The notes below the pieces were generated by a model. It made no database searches and had not been told where the DNA came from. It saw only the letters and a program-made list of their open reading frames with translations. From the NCBI GenBank assembly GCA_964572365.1, contig CAZNFK010000018.1, positions 1 to 30,974 on the forward strand: 30,974 bases of DNA. Direction: 5' to 3'. A program made the position numbers and the translations under genes. Source of the DNA: Salinimicrobium sp964572365. GTDB taxonomy: Bacteria; Bacteroidota; Bacteroidia; Flavobacteriales; Flavobacteriaceae. The stretch's first letter is position 1, and each line of letters starts with the position of its first letter. Shown here one piece after another: positions 1 to 8,175 of the stretch.

Positions 1-192
1 GTGATCTTTAGAAAAGAGATCTATGCGACCGCCTGTATCATTGGCGGGTTGGCCTTCGTGATCCTGCACCAGCTCGGGGTAGATACAGACATCATCTATA
101 TAGTCACTACCTTAACCGTCATCATCATTAGGCTGGTGGTGGTTAAATACCACATCTCCCTCCCCTCCTTTTATCTTTCTTCGGAAAGTTGA
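1..192 (+). CDS. TRIC/UPF0126-type membrane channel protein, C-terminal fragment
   Basis: This is the last 63 codons of a gene whose 5' end lies outside the window; the frame is open from base 1 and ends in TGA at 190-192. The residues around RKEIYATACIIGG and the tail IIRLVVVKYHISLP resemble the second glycine-rich repeat of the UPF0126/YicG family, which is related to trimeric intracellular cation channels. Two hydrophobic segments are visible. The family sits in the cytoplasmic membrane and is thought to carry monovalent cations, but the bacterial substrate is not settled. The assignment rests on pattern recognition of a short tail. The GTG at base 1 should not be taken as the real start. 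Confidence 0.65.
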   Translation: MIFRKEIYATACIIGGLAFVILHQLGVDTDIIYIVTTLTVIIIRLVVVKYHISLPSFYLSSES

Positions 193-390
193 TCGCAAAA
201 GCACTTTTTTAAGTCTTCTAAAAAAGGAAAAAAGCCATGCTTTCCAAAGAAGATCGAGGAACGCCAAAAATTTTTGAACCAACGCGTGTTAAATTCACTC
301 TTAAGGTGTAACGTTTTGAGTTTCAGACAGTCTTTATAGTAAAGAAACATTTCTCCCCCGCCATTGTAGAATTATTAAAACTTTATTGTC

Positions 391-750
391 ATGAAAACTT
401 TCAAAATGTTACTAATCGGGTGTGCGATCTCAATGAGCACTTTAGTGAATGCCAATCCTTCAAACGAACGATTTGGAGATATGAACTCTATTTCCCACGA
501 AATTGAAATGATCCTTCAGGAATCTCACTTTATACTGGACGAAGAAATGCAGGTCACCATTTTCTTTTCTATTTCTGAAGAAAATACGATGCAGTATGTT
601 TCTGTGGCCTCCGGAAATGAAGACCTTAACTACTTCATTCAGAAGGAACTTGAAAACCGTCCGGTCTTCGGAACTGAGTGGCGAGAAGGAATGATCTATG
701 AACTCTCTGTGGATTATTCAGATACTCTTTTGACCTACGCCAATCTCTAA
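391..750 (+). CDS. small secreted protein of unknown function
   Basis: A 119-residue protein with a clear signal peptide (KTFK, hydrophobic core, cleavage probably after VNA around residue 21). The mature part is acidic and has a beta-alpha-beta feel: strands near QVTIFFSI and MQYVSVA, a helix NYFIQKELENR, then a final strand YELSVDYS. This spacing recalls a TonB C-terminal-like fold, but I see no TonB hallmark, so that is only a suggestion. It stands alone: the upstream gene is on the same strand 198 bases away and the downstream gene is convergent, with the two stop codons overlapping by 4 bases. ATG start with A-rich leader. Likely periplasmic; function unknown. Confidence 0.7.
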   Translation: MKTFKMLLIGCAISMSTLVNANPSNERFGDMNSISHEIEMILQESHFILDEEMQVTIFFSISEENTMQYVSVASGNEDLNYFIQKELENRPVFGTEWREGMIYELSVDYSDTLLTYANL

Positions 751-1160
751 TGCGGCAACTTCTTCCGAAGCAAACCGTATAGAAATGCTCCAAGCAGGGC
801 CCCTACCAGCACTACGATGATCGAAACATATCCCGCGCCTATCAGCGTATAGATAGGCCCGGGGCATGCCCCCGCCAAAGCCCAGCCCAGGCCAAAAATT
901 ATCCCTCCAAAAAAGTAATTTTTATAGCCTCTTTCTTTAGGGGCTATTTTTATTGGATCTCCGAAAAAGGTATTCATTTTTTGCCTTTTAATGATCTGTA
1001 CGCCAATTACTCCTAAAACCAGGGCCGATCCTATAATTCCATACATGTGGAAAGAATCAAAATGAAACATTTCATAGATTCGGAACCATGAAGCTGCTTC
1101 AGATTTGTACATCACCACTCCAAAGAAAATACCTATCAACAAATAACCGAATGTTCTCAT
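747..1160 (-). CDS. YeeE/YedE-type sulfur transporter, second half (DUF6691)
   Basis: A 137-residue polytopic membrane protein with about four membrane segments. The conserved half-repeat GLGWALAGACPGP (Cys99) is the signature cysteine loop of the YeeE/YedE family, whose full-length members carry thiosulfate through the membrane with conserved cysteines. Here the transporter is split in two: this gene starts one base after the stop of the partner at 1162-1719, so the two are almost certainly translated from one message and together make one transporter. In Bacteroidota and Proteobacteria such pairs usually accompany rhodanese/MBL persulfide genes, as they do in this window. The exact substrate (thiosulfate or another sulfur compound) is inferred. 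Confidence 0.85.
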   Translation of the reverse strand: MRTFGYLLIGIFFGVVMYKSEAASWFRIYEMFHFDSFHMYGIIGSALVLGVIGVQIIKRQKMNTFFGDPIKIAPKERGYKNYFFGGIIFGLGWALAGACPGPIYTLIGAGYVSIIVVLVGALLGAFLYGLLRKKLPH

Positions 1161-1161
1161 A

Positions 1162-1719
1162 TTAAAATATTAAGGGGAAAAACAGGTGGATCATTACCAG
1201 ACCGCCAATAAAAAAACCAATTACGGCAATGAGGGAAGGCAGCTGTAAGTTGCTTAGGCCCGAGATAGCATGGCCCGAGGTACAACCTGCGGCATATCGT
1301 GCTCCAAAGCCAATTAAAAGTCCTCCAATCAACAAAATCCCTAATGCAAAAGGATCTGAAAGTGCCGATATACTGAAGAGATTCTCAGGGAGATAGGCTT
1401 CACCTGCACTTTGAAATCCCAACTCATTTAATTTTACCACAGTTTCGGGGGTTATAGCCACCGCTGAACTTTCACTTAGAAAATGAGCTCCCAGGAACCC
1501 TCCAATGGCGGCCCCGAGTATTACTATCAGGTTCCAGCGACTGGCACGCCAGTCTACATTAAAATACTTAGAACTCTTTCCCGCCCCGCAAATGGTGCAC
1601 ATGGTCTCCAGGTTTGAAGACATTCCGAATTTCCTGCCCATAAAGATCAGCAGGAACATGACAAGAGCTATGAGCGGCCCCGCCACATACCACGGCCAGG
1701 GTTCTAAAATAATTTCCAT
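1162..1719 (-). CDS. YeeE/YedE-type sulfur transporter, first half
   Basis: A 185-residue membrane protein with about five membrane segments. Near the C-terminus it has the family motif RYAAGCTSGHAISG (Cys146), which in YeeE-type thiosulfate transporters is one of the cysteines that relay the substrate. It also has a CxxC pair (Cys41, Cys44) on a short loop after the first membrane helix. It is the upstream member of a tight pair with the DUF6691 half (1-base gap). ATG start at 1719; the 73-base gap to the upstream dehydrogenase-like gene could hold a promoter, but I find no clean TAnnTTTG box there, nor the GTAAC palindrome seen at other sulfur operons in this window. Confidence 0.87.
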   Translation of the reverse strand: MEIILEPWPWYVAGPLIALVMFLLIFMGRKFGMSSNLETMCTICGAGKSSKYFNVDWRASRWNLIVILGAAIGGFLGAHFLSESSAVAITPETVVKLNELGFQSAGEAYLPENLFSISALSDPFALGILLIGGLLIGFGARYAAGCTSGHAISGLSNLQLPSLIAVIGFFIGGLVMIHLFFPLIF

Positions 1720-1792
1720 TTCAAAAATTTTCGTAAAATTAAAGGTTTGGACTTTCTAAAGACCTGGAAACCTATTGGCAAAATACATGCCT

Positions 1793-2692
1793 TTATTGAT
1801 CCAGGTGATCTCTCAGGTTTTGAAGCACCTTTTCTGAGAGTCGTTCTTGCGTCTTCGCCGACCATCCGGCACTTTTTTCGGTAATGAGCACGTTGAAGTA
1901 TTTTTCTACTTCTACCGAAAGTTCTTTTTTACCATCCCCGTCAAAAATGGCAAAATTACCCTCTCCCTGCCTCCATTCTTTAAAGGCAGCTTCTTCAAAA
2001 GGTAATCCCAGGGAGGTGTTGATGAGGATCTTTCCGTTTCCGAATTTTTCAAATTCTGCAGCTTTCATCAACACGGTATTCTTCGGAAGGTGAAAACTGA
2101 TGATCTCTGTAGTTTTCAAAAGCTCCTGAAGCGGCAGGTATTTTATACCTTTGTCTTCCCATTCTTTTTTGCGGGTACGGCTGAAGTAGTATAGATCTAC
2201 ACCAAACGGCTGCAGGCATTTAGCCAGTAACTGGCCGGTGGTACCCAGGCCTATGATCCCGATCTTTTTTCCCGTGAGTTCTTCGGGCATCTCCCGCCAT
2301 TGATATTTTCCAAAGCCATGAAGCAGGCGAATGAGTTCAGAAATAATGAATTCTGCCACCCCGGGATCTCCATAATCCCTGATCCCTGTCACTGTGATTC
2401 CCCGCTCCCGTGCAAAGTTCACCGCCACATTGGCCGAGGCGTCATCATACAGGCTGCACGCCATCCCAATGTACTTCAGATCAGGACACCGGGAGATGAG
2501 CTCTTCATCCAGGATGGTGCGCCAGGAAACGATCACGGCATCAGCGCCCTTAAGCCTCTCCAGGATTTCCTCCTTAGAAGCCGGAGAATCATCATACACC
2601 TGGATCTTCTGTTCACTGTATTGCTGCAGTTCCTTCAGGGCCCAATCCTGAAGCTTGGTATGATCAACGCTAACTATTTTATTGAATTTCAT
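1793..2692 (-). CDS. D-2-hydroxyacid dehydrogenase-like Rossmann protein with degenerate active site
   Basis: A 299-residue protein with the overall layout of the D-2-hydroxyacid dehydrogenase family: a catalytic-domain half (1-105), the NAD-binding motif GLGTTG (148-153) and a C-terminal return segment. The catalytic residues look lost. Where active members have Arg in an (N)xSRG turn it reads NTSLG (Leu228). Where the TPHIGG histidine should be it reads TEKSAGW (Lys273). The Glu region is also unrecognisable. SerA in this same window keeps all three, which makes a direct comparison possible. Ordinary 2-ketoacid reduction is therefore doubtful; a dinucleotide-binding or altered-chemistry role is possible. 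It lies 53 bases downstream of the carboxylase operon on the same strand, separated by period-7 repeats. Confidence 0.8.
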   Translation of the reverse strand: MKFNKIVSVDHTKLQDWALKELQQYSEQKIQVYDDSPASKEEILERLKGADAVIVSWRTILDEELISRCPDLKYIGMACSLYDDASANVAVNFARERGITVTGIRDYGDPGVAEFIISELIRLLHGFGKYQWREMPEELTGKKIGIIGLGTTGQLLAKCLQPFGVDLYYFSRTRKKEWEDKGIKYLPLQELLKTTEIISFHLPKNTVLMKAAEFEKFGNGKILINTSLGLPFEEAAFKEWRQGEGNFAIFDGDGKKELSVEVEKYFNVLITEKSAGWSAKTQERLSEKVLQNLRDHLDQ

Positions 2693-2698
2693 TTTCTA

Positions 2699-2747
2699 GA
2701 CATGAGATATGACGGGAGACTAGACGGGAACTTGAACCTTGAGCCTT
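2699..2747. repeat. degenerate heptanucleotide repeat, short tract
   Basis: The gap between the carboxyltransferase stop and the dehydrogenase-like gene reads as roughly seven 7-base units related to GANNTGA: gacatga, gatatga, cgggaga, ctagacg, ggaactt, gaacctt, gagcctt. The first two are clear; the rest drift in phase and sequence. The same style of repeat fills the gap at 20678-20776. No coding potential or hairpin is apparent. Confidence 0.45.
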
Positions 2748-4287
2748 ACAGCGGTATATTCCCGTGTTTGCGGTCAATTCGCAACACTTGCTTGTTCTCC
2801 AGCATACTGAAAGCTTTTAGCAACTTTCTCCTGGTTTCCCTCGGCATGATCACCTCATCAATAAAACCTCGCTGGGCAGCCTTGAACGGATTGGCAAACT
2901 TGGCAGCATATTCAGCCTCTTTTTCAGACAGTTTTACTTCGGGATCCTCGGCTTCCTGGATCTCCTTTCTAAAAATGATCTCACTGGCGCCTTTGGCTCC
3001 CATCACCGCGATCTCGGCTGTAGGCCAAGCGAAATTAAGATCGGCACCAATGTGTTTGGAGTTCATCACATCATAGGCTCCTCCATAAGCTTTTCGGGTG
3101 ATCACAGTAACCCGTGGCACGGTTGCTTCACTCAGGGCATATAGCAGTTTCGCTCCGTGCAAAATGATCCCATTCCACTCCTGGTCTGTACCGGGTAAGA
3201 ATCCGGGCACGTCAACCAGCACCAGTAACGGAATATTAAAGCAATCGCAAAAACGGGTAAAACGGGCTGCTTTTTTAGACGAGTTGACATCCAGTACTCC
3301 TGCCAAACTCATCGGCTGATTGGCTACAATACCAATGCTGCGGCCTCCAAGTCGTGCAAAACCAACGATAATATTATCGGCATAATCTTTATGGATCTCA
3401 AAAAAGGAATCTTCATCGATAATTCCCTTGATCACCTCATGCATGTCATAAGGCTTGCTCGCACTGTCGGGTACAATTTCTTCAAGGGCATCCCGCATCT
3501 CATCTCCCAGCTTGTAATCGTGTTTTAGTGTAGTTTCTTTATTGTTCTGCGGAAGGTAGCTCAGCAGCTTTTTAATATCTTCCAGGCAGGTAAGATCATT
3601 GGCAGCCGTTCGATGGGTAACCCCCGATTTTGTCGAGTGGGTACTGGCTCCACCAAGTTCTTCGGAAGTAACCGATTCATTCGTGACGGTCTTCACAACA
3701 TTGGGCCCGGTCACGAACATGTAGCTGGTATCCTGCACCATCAGGGTAAAATCGGTCATCGCGGGTGAATAAACGGCTCCCCCTGCGCAAGGCCCCATAA
3801 TGGCCGATATCTGCGGAATCACTCCGGAAGCCTGCACATTTCGGTAAAAAATATCGGCGTAACCACCTAAAGAACGTACCCCTTCCTGTATCCTCGCCCC
3901 ACCCGAATCATTCAATCCTATGATGGGTGCTCCCACTTTCATCGCGTGGTCCATTACCTTACAGATCTTTTCGGCGTGTGTTTCTGATAGGGAACCTCCA
4001 AAAACAGTGAAATCCTGGGCAAAAACATAGACAAGGCGACCGTTTATGGTACCGTAACCGGTGACTACTCCGTCGCCGTAATATGTCTGGTCTTCCATTC
4101 CAAAATCGGTAGTACGATGAGTTACCAGGATGCCGATCTCTTCGAAAGAACCCTCATCTAAAAGATAATCCACCCGTTCGCGGGCGGTCAGTTTCTTTTT
4201 TTCGTGCTGTTTTGCAATTCGTTTCTCGCCTCCGCCTTTTAAGGCTTCAGATATTTTTTCCTGTAATTTTCGGGTATTTTCGCTCAT
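2746..4287 (-). CDS. acyl-CoA carboxylase carboxyltransferase (beta) subunit, probably propionyl-CoA carboxylase
   Basis: A 513-residue carboxyltransferase of the usual length for PccB/AccD5-type subunits. The N-terminal crotonase-like domain carries the CoA-site loop GGARIQEGVRSLGGYADIF and the oxyanion glycine pair in GPCAGGAVYSPA. The C-terminal domain has PGFLPGTDQEWNGII and RKAYGGAYDVMNSKH, with the second glycine oxyanion and a PCC-like aspartate. It transfers the carboxyl group from biotin to an acyl-CoA in the cytoplasm. It is the third gene of an operon with biotin carboxylase (30 bases upstream) and the biotin carrier. Substrate choice between propionyl-CoA and longer acyl-CoAs cannot be fixed from sequence alone; propionyl-CoA is favoured by family resemblance. 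Confidence 0.92.
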   Translation of the reverse strand: MSENTRKLQEKISEALKGGGEKRIAKQHEKKKLTARERVDYLLDEGSFEEIGILVTHRTTDFGMEDQTYYGDGVVTGYGTINGRLVYVFAQDFTVFGGSLSETHAEKICKVMDHAMKVGAPIIGLNDSGGARIQEGVRSLGGYADIFYRNVQASGVIPQISAIMGPCAGGAVYSPAMTDFTLMVQDTSYMFVTGPNVVKTVTNESVTSEELGGASTHSTKSGVTHRTAANDLTCLEDIKKLLSYLPQNNKETTLKHDYKLGDEMRDALEEIVPDSASKPYDMHEVIKGIIDEDSFFEIHKDYADNIIVGFARLGGRSIGIVANQPMSLAGVLDVNSSKKAARFTRFCDCFNIPLLVLVDVPGFLPGTDQEWNGIILHGAKLLYALSEATVPRVTVITRKAYGGAYDVMNSKHIGADLNFAWPTAEIAVMGAKGASEIIFRKEIQEAEDPEVKLSEKEAEYAAKFANPFKAAQRGFIDEVIMPRETRRKLLKAFSMLENKQVLRIDRKHGNIPL

Positions 4288-4317
4288 GTTTTGGATCTTC
4301 TGATTTCAGAATGAACT

Positions 4318-5760
4318 TTAGTGATTGGGTAGTCTAAGTACCTGCTGGTCTTCCAGGTATTGTTTAAGGGCGATCATAGCGGCAAGTCTTGCTTCTTCCT
4401 CTGTCTCTTCCTGAAGCTTTTCTGCCGAATAATATTTCTTCACAAAGTGAGTATCAAAATTTCCACTTCGGAAAGCTTCGTGTTCAAAAACAAATTTTCC
4501 GAAGGGAAGCGTGGTGCTCACCCCCTCCACTTCATATTGATCAATGGCTTTGATCATTAGCTGGATCGCCTCCTCACGGGTTTTCCCATAGGTAATAAGC
4601 TTGGCCAGCATGGGGTCGTAGTAAATGGGAACTTCCATTCCTTCCTCAAAACCATCATCAAGCCTGATGCCCTCTCCCGATGGGCCGCGGTATCTTTTCA
4701 AAAGTCCGACACTCGGCATGAAATCTTCTATGGGATCTTCGGCATACACCCTGAGTTCCACAGCGTGGCCGTTGATGCTAAGATCATCTTGCTCAAAGTT
4801 TAGTTTCTCTCCCCTGGCAACACGAATTTGTTGTTCAACAAGATCTTTTTGGGTTATGAACTCGGTGACAGGATGCTCTACCTGCAGCCGGGTGTTCATC
4901 TCGAGAAAATAGAAGTTCTTATTTTCATCCAGGAGAAATTCAACCGTTCCGGCGCCAATGTAATCACAGGCCTTTGCCACCTTTACAGCGGCCTCGCCCA
5001 TCTTTTGACGAAGTTCTTCATCAAGCACCACAGAAGGGGCCTCTTCAACCACTTTTTGGTGGCGCCTTTGAATGCTGCACTCCCGTTCGAACAGGTGCAC
5101 GAAATTCCCGTGAGTATCGGCCAGCACCTGTATCTCTATGTGCCGCGGACTGCCAATATATTTTTCTATAAAAACAGATCCATCCCCAAAAGCAGACTCT
5201 GCCTCACTAATGGCTCTTTTCATCTGGTCTTCCAGGTCCTTCTCCCTCTCCACGATCCGCATTCCTTTTCCACCTCCCCCGGCCGAAGCTTTGATAAGGA
5301 TTGGGAAACCTATTTCTTTCGCTATTTTTTTTGCTTCTTCGGTATCGGTAATGGCTTCGTCTATTCCGGGTACCATTGGGATCCTGTATTTTTTAACCGC
5401 ATCTTTGGCAGCCAGTTTACTTCCCATTACTCTAATGGCCTTGGACCCCGGGCCTATCCAGGTGATCCCGTTCTGCTCTACTTTTTCAGCAAAATCAGCA
5501 TTTTCGCTTAAAAATCCATAACCGGGATGAATCCCGTCAACATTCAGTTTTTTGGCTACTTCAATGATCTTATCTCCCAAAAGATAAGATTGGTTTGAAG
5601 GGGCTTCCCCAATAAGTACAGCCTCATCGGCAAATTTCACATGTGGGGACTTCCTGTCTGCCGTGGAATAAACAGCGACCGTTTTGATTCCCATTTTTTG
5701 GGCTGTCTTCATGACCCGCAATGCGATCTCTCCACGATTAGCTACCAGTATCTTATTCAT
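4318..5760 (-). CDS. accC: biotin carboxylase subunit of acyl-CoA carboxylase
   Basis: A 480-residue ATP-grasp biotin carboxylase. Visible in order: the pre-ATP-grasp domain (NKILVANRGEIALRV at 2-16, HPGYGFLSEN), the glycine-rich ATP loop ASAGGGGKGMR, the bicarbonate/metal region FLEMNTRLQVEHPVTE, and the C-terminal biotin carboxylase domain ending with about 30 residues beyond the usual AccC end. It carboxylates the biotin on the neighbouring carrier protein using ATP and bicarbonate. The gene lies between the carrier (56 bases upstream) and the carboxyltransferase (30 bases downstream), the usual subunit set. A housekeeping AccC probably exists elsewhere, so the symbol denotes family rather than locus. 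ATG start. Confidence 0.92.
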   Translation of the reverse strand: MNKILVANRGEIALRVMKTAQKMGIKTVAVYSTADRKSPHVKFADEAVLIGEAPSNQSYLLGDKIIEVAKKLNVDGIHPGYGFLSENADFAEKVEQNGITWIGPGSKAIRVMGSKLAAKDAVKKYRIPMVPGIDEAITDTEEAKKIAKEIGFPILIKASAGGGGKGMRIVEREKDLEDQMKRAISEAESAFGDGSVFIEKYIGSPRHIEIQVLADTHGNFVHLFERECSIQRRHQKVVEEAPSVVLDEELRQKMGEAAVKVAKACDYIGAGTVEFLLDENKNFYFLEMNTRLQVEHPVTEFITQKDLVEQQIRVARGEKLNFEQDDLSINGHAVELRVYAEDPIEDFMPSVGLLKRYRGPSGEGIRLDDGFEEGMEVPIYYDPMLAKLITYGKTREEAIQLMIKAIDQYEVEGVSTTLPFGKFVFEHEAFRSGNFDTHFVKKYYSAEKLQEETEEEARLAAMIALKQYLEDQQVLRLPNH

Positions 5761-5816
5761 TCTGTTTGTATTAGGGTCTTAATTTTGTTTGTGGATTAAA
5801 TCTGAACTTAAAGGTT

Positions 5817-6302
5817 CTATTCCATTTCTATCAACAGTTGATTCTTATCTACTGTTTGTCCTTTTTTAACTGAGACTGACTTAACAACTCCGTCTCGAGG
5901 CGCGGTGAGCGTATTTTCCATTTTCATCGCTTCCAGGACCAGGAGGTAATCTCCCTCCTTCACTTCCTCGCCTTCTTTTACCTGTACATCAAGGATCAAC
6001 CCGGGCATAGGGGCCTTAATGTCATTCACCACACTTGCTGAAGCGAGACTTAATCCCATTTCCTCGATCAACAGGTCCAGCTCATTAAAGATCTTTACAT
6101 CGTATGAGTGAGAATTGATCTTTAGGGAATAGGATCTTTTAAGGTAATTTGAATTGATTAGTTCAGTTTTAATGGAACGGTGATCTTTTAAAACATGGTA
6201 ACCGGCTGAAGAAGTTTTTTGAATATCAAGGGCTTCGATCTGTTCTTTGGTAAAATAAAATTCCATTTCACCATTTACAACAACTTTAAATTTTTGTTCC
6301 AT
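5817..6302 (-). CDS. biotin carboxyl carrier protein of acyl-CoA carboxylase
   Basis: A 161-residue protein. The last 70 residues are a biotinyl domain with the canonical EAMKMENT site; Lys127 would be biotinylated. Upstream lies a PMPG turn (98-101), as in PCC-type carriers. The N-terminal 90 residues are a separate domain found in Bacteroidota stand-alone carriers, possibly contacting the carboxylase or carboxyltransferase as the BT domain does in fused alpha subunits (inference). It is the first gene of the three-gene operon. The upstream region has a near-match -7 box, TATATTTA, about 40 bases before the ATG, with no clear -33 element. Confidence 0.9.
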   Translation of the reverse strand: MEQKFKVVVNGEMEFYFTKEQIEALDIQKTSSAGYHVLKDHRSIKTELINSNYLKRSYSLKINSHSYDVKIFNELDLLIEEMGLSLASASVVNDIKAPMPGLILDVQVKEGEEVKEGDYLLVLEAMKMENTLTAPRDGVVKSVSVKKGQTVDKNQLLIEME

Positions 6303-6382
6303 ATTGCGGTCTTTTCTCCACTTTTTGTAAATATAAAAAAATAATCGCCCCTCTTGTTTAAGAATTTCATAATAGTCCCGAA

Positions 6383-6419
6383 CAAAAAGAGGTTGCCCTT
6401 TTTAAAAAAGACAACCTCT
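6383..6419 (-). terminator. intrinsic terminator ending the DUF3703 operon
   Basis: The arms AGAGGTTG (6388-6395) and CAACCTCT (6412-6419) pair, and the stem continues inward through a CTTTT/AAAAG-type segment. Read on the minus strand the hairpin is followed by a run of Ts (complement of 6384-6388). It lies about 23 bases after the DUF3703 stop codon, so it would end the sterol desaturase/MBL/DUF3703 transcript and separate it from the carboxylase operon. Confidence 0.8.
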
Positions 6420-6441
6420 AAAAAACTTAAAAAATTCTAAT

Positions 6442-6804
6442 CTATTCTCTTCCCAGGATCTTTTGGATATCGGGAGGAATAGGCATAGGTCTTAAAGGCG
6501 GAACGTTGGCACCGCCTGTATTTCCGGTAGGTATCTGCCCCACAAATGATTTCACACCACCTATCAGCAAACGAGGTATTTGCCCAAGGATCTCTTTCCA
6601 GTCCCTGATGGCAAAACCAAACTTCAGCATTAACCAGTGGGCACGGGAGTGCTCAATGGGATAGGCCTGACCTATAACATGGGCCCGTTCCAGGTGGTAC
6701 CATGCATGAATAAGCTCTCCTTTTTTAAAGGATTCCTTGTACTGTTCCAGCTCTTTCAAATAATACAATTTGATGTGCCTGGGAATGGTGGTGTTAAACT
6801 TCAT
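6442..6804 (-). CDS. DUF3703 domain protein
   Basis: A 120-residue soluble protein that I recognise as DUF3703: the core KGELIHAWYHLERAHVIGQ, followed by HSRAHWLMLKFGFAIRDWKEILGQIPRLL and a glycine/proline-rich tail ending PIPPDIQKIL. The conserved HxWxHLERAHVxGQ segment with several histidines suggests metal or substrate binding, but no function is established that I can cite. It is the last gene of a three-gene operon with the MBL/rhodanese protein (15-base gap) and the sterol-desaturase-like protein, followed by a terminator. Its company points to sulfur or persulfide handling. ATG start. Confidence 0.85.
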   Translation of the reverse strand: MKFNTTIPRHIKLYYLKELEQYKESFKKGELIHAWYHLERAHVIGQAYPIEHSRAHWLMLKFGFAIRDWKEILGQIPRLLIGGVKSFVGQIPTGNTGGANVPPLRPMPIPPDIQKILGRE

Positions 6805-6819
6805 TTTAATGGATTTTGA

Positions 6820-8157
6820 TTAACTGAACTTCTTGATATCATCGCTCAGGTCAAAGACCTTGGTGCTCTTAAATTTATTCTCCAGGATACTGCTTCCTGC
6901 CGAAGAACGATAACCTCCTGCACAATGTACCACGATGGGTTTATTAGAAGGGATCTCCTCTGATCTTTCACGCAATTCATTCAGCGGAATTTCAATAGCA
7001 TCTTCAAATATCTTTTTCTCAACCACTTCGCTGGTATTCCTAATATCTACTATGGTGTATTGATCTCTATGCTTCTTAAAATCTTTGAGATCAAATTCAT
7101 TAGAAGTTTGAGAAACTTTATTTGATAAAGTAATTACACCTTTTAACTGTTTCTCGTATCCAATTTTGGCTGTGCGTTCCAGCAATTCCCTAATCTCATT
7201 CACGCTTTCCACCACAAGGTAAAAAGGTTCTTCGGGTTTTACGATAGCCCCGAGCCAGGTTTCGTATTTATCATTTTCGCCCCGGGCCATGATATTGATA
7301 CTGTTGGGAAGGTGGCCTTTCTTATACTTATCTCCATCCCTTGAATCTACCACGGTTACTCCATCTTTTATGCTTTCTACACACAGGTGCAGTTTAACGG
7401 CAGCTTTGGTTTTTTGGACATTTTCTGCCCCGTTCTTGTTAACATCAACATTGAACCCGAAATAATGCGGAATAAACGGCTGATCCTTTAAAATGGTTTC
7501 TACGAATTGTTCTTCGGTTTGATCACGGAAAGCCCAGTTGAACTTGCGCTCCTGTCCCAAAGTACTTGAAGAATCGGTACTCATGTTTTTTCCACAGAGA
7601 GAACCTGCACCATGAGCCGGATATACCAGCGCATCATCTGGTAATCCAGTGTACTTATTCTGCATGGTGTGATACATCTTCTTTGCCAGGTCGACCCTCT
7701 TGGCTGTCATATTTCCGGCTTTTTCCCTAAGGTCTGGTCTTCCCACGTCACCAATGAATAGCGTATCACCGGTGAACAGAGCTGTCTTCTTGCCGTCTTC
7801 AGCAACTATGGTGATACTGTCTGGAGAATGCCCGGGAGTGTTTATTGCTTTAAAAGTGATCTTTCCCATGCTCAGGCTATCGCCATCGTCAAAACCTTTG
7901 TGCTCATAATCGGCTCCCAGTAACTTGCTGGCGTAGATAGTCGCCCCCGTTTGCTCGTGAATCTGCAAATGACTGCTTACAAAATCGGCATGTGGATGCG
8001 TTTCGAAAACAGCAACGATCTTGGCGTCATGCTCTTCGGCATACCTGTAATACTGTAACGGATTTCTACTTGGATCTATAAGCGCCATCTTACCTTCGCT
8101 CACTACCGCATAAGAATAGTGTGCAAGAGGGCTGTCTTTAAATTGTTTTATTTTCAT
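6820..8157 (-). CDS. MBL-fold hydrolase with two rhodanese domains (persulfide dioxygenase/CstB-like)
   Basis: A 445-residue cytoplasmic protein. Residues 1-240 are a metallo-beta-lactamase domain of the persulfide dioxygenase type: ETHPHADFVSSH (His54, His56, Asp58), TPGHSPDS (His110), GDTLFIGDVGRPDL (Asp131) and His182. Two rhodanese domains follow. The first (about 255-345) has no cysteine in its active-site loop; the second (about 355-445) has CAGGYRS with Cys412. CstB-type proteins oxidise persulfides to thiosulfate or sulfite by linking the two activities. The gene is the middle member of an operon (18 bases after the sterol-desaturase-like gene, 15 before DUF3703) behind a Crp-type operator. 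Product could equally be a sulfurtransferase-linked glyoxalase II-like enzyme, but the HPHADF motif favours persulfide dioxygenase. Confidence 0.9.
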   Translation of the reverse strand: MKIKQFKDSPLAHYSYAVVSEGKMALIDPSRNPLQYYRYAEEHDAKIVAVFETHPHADFVSSHLQIHEQTGATIYASKLLGADYEHKGFDDGDSLSMGKITFKAINTPGHSPDSITIVAEDGKKTALFTGDTLFIGDVGRPDLREKAGNMTAKRVDLAKKMYHTMQNKYTGLPDDALVYPAHGAGSLCGKNMSTDSSSTLGQERKFNWAFRDQTEEQFVETILKDQPFIPHYFGFNVDVNKNGAENVQKTKAAVKLHLCVESIKDGVTVVDSRDGDKYKKGHLPNSINIMARGENDKYETWLGAIVKPEEPFYLVVESVNEIRELLERTAKIGYEKQLKGVITLSNKVSQTSNEFDLKDFKKHRDQYTIVDIRNTSEVVEKKIFEDAIEIPLNELRERSEEIPSNKPIVVHCAGGYRSSAGSSILENKFKSTKVFDLSDDIKKFS

Positions 8158-8175
8158 GATCAGATGTTTTTCTGT

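Noticed and set aside
2300..3076. 258-codon plus-strand open frame
   Set aside because: Antisense to the dehydrogenase-like gene and the carboxyltransferase gene, whose products are clearly conserved; its own translation shows no family and has low-complexity features of a shadow frame.
4828..5511. 227-codon plus-strand open frame
   Set aside because: Antisense to biotin carboxylase throughout; the real gene has full ATP-grasp motifs.
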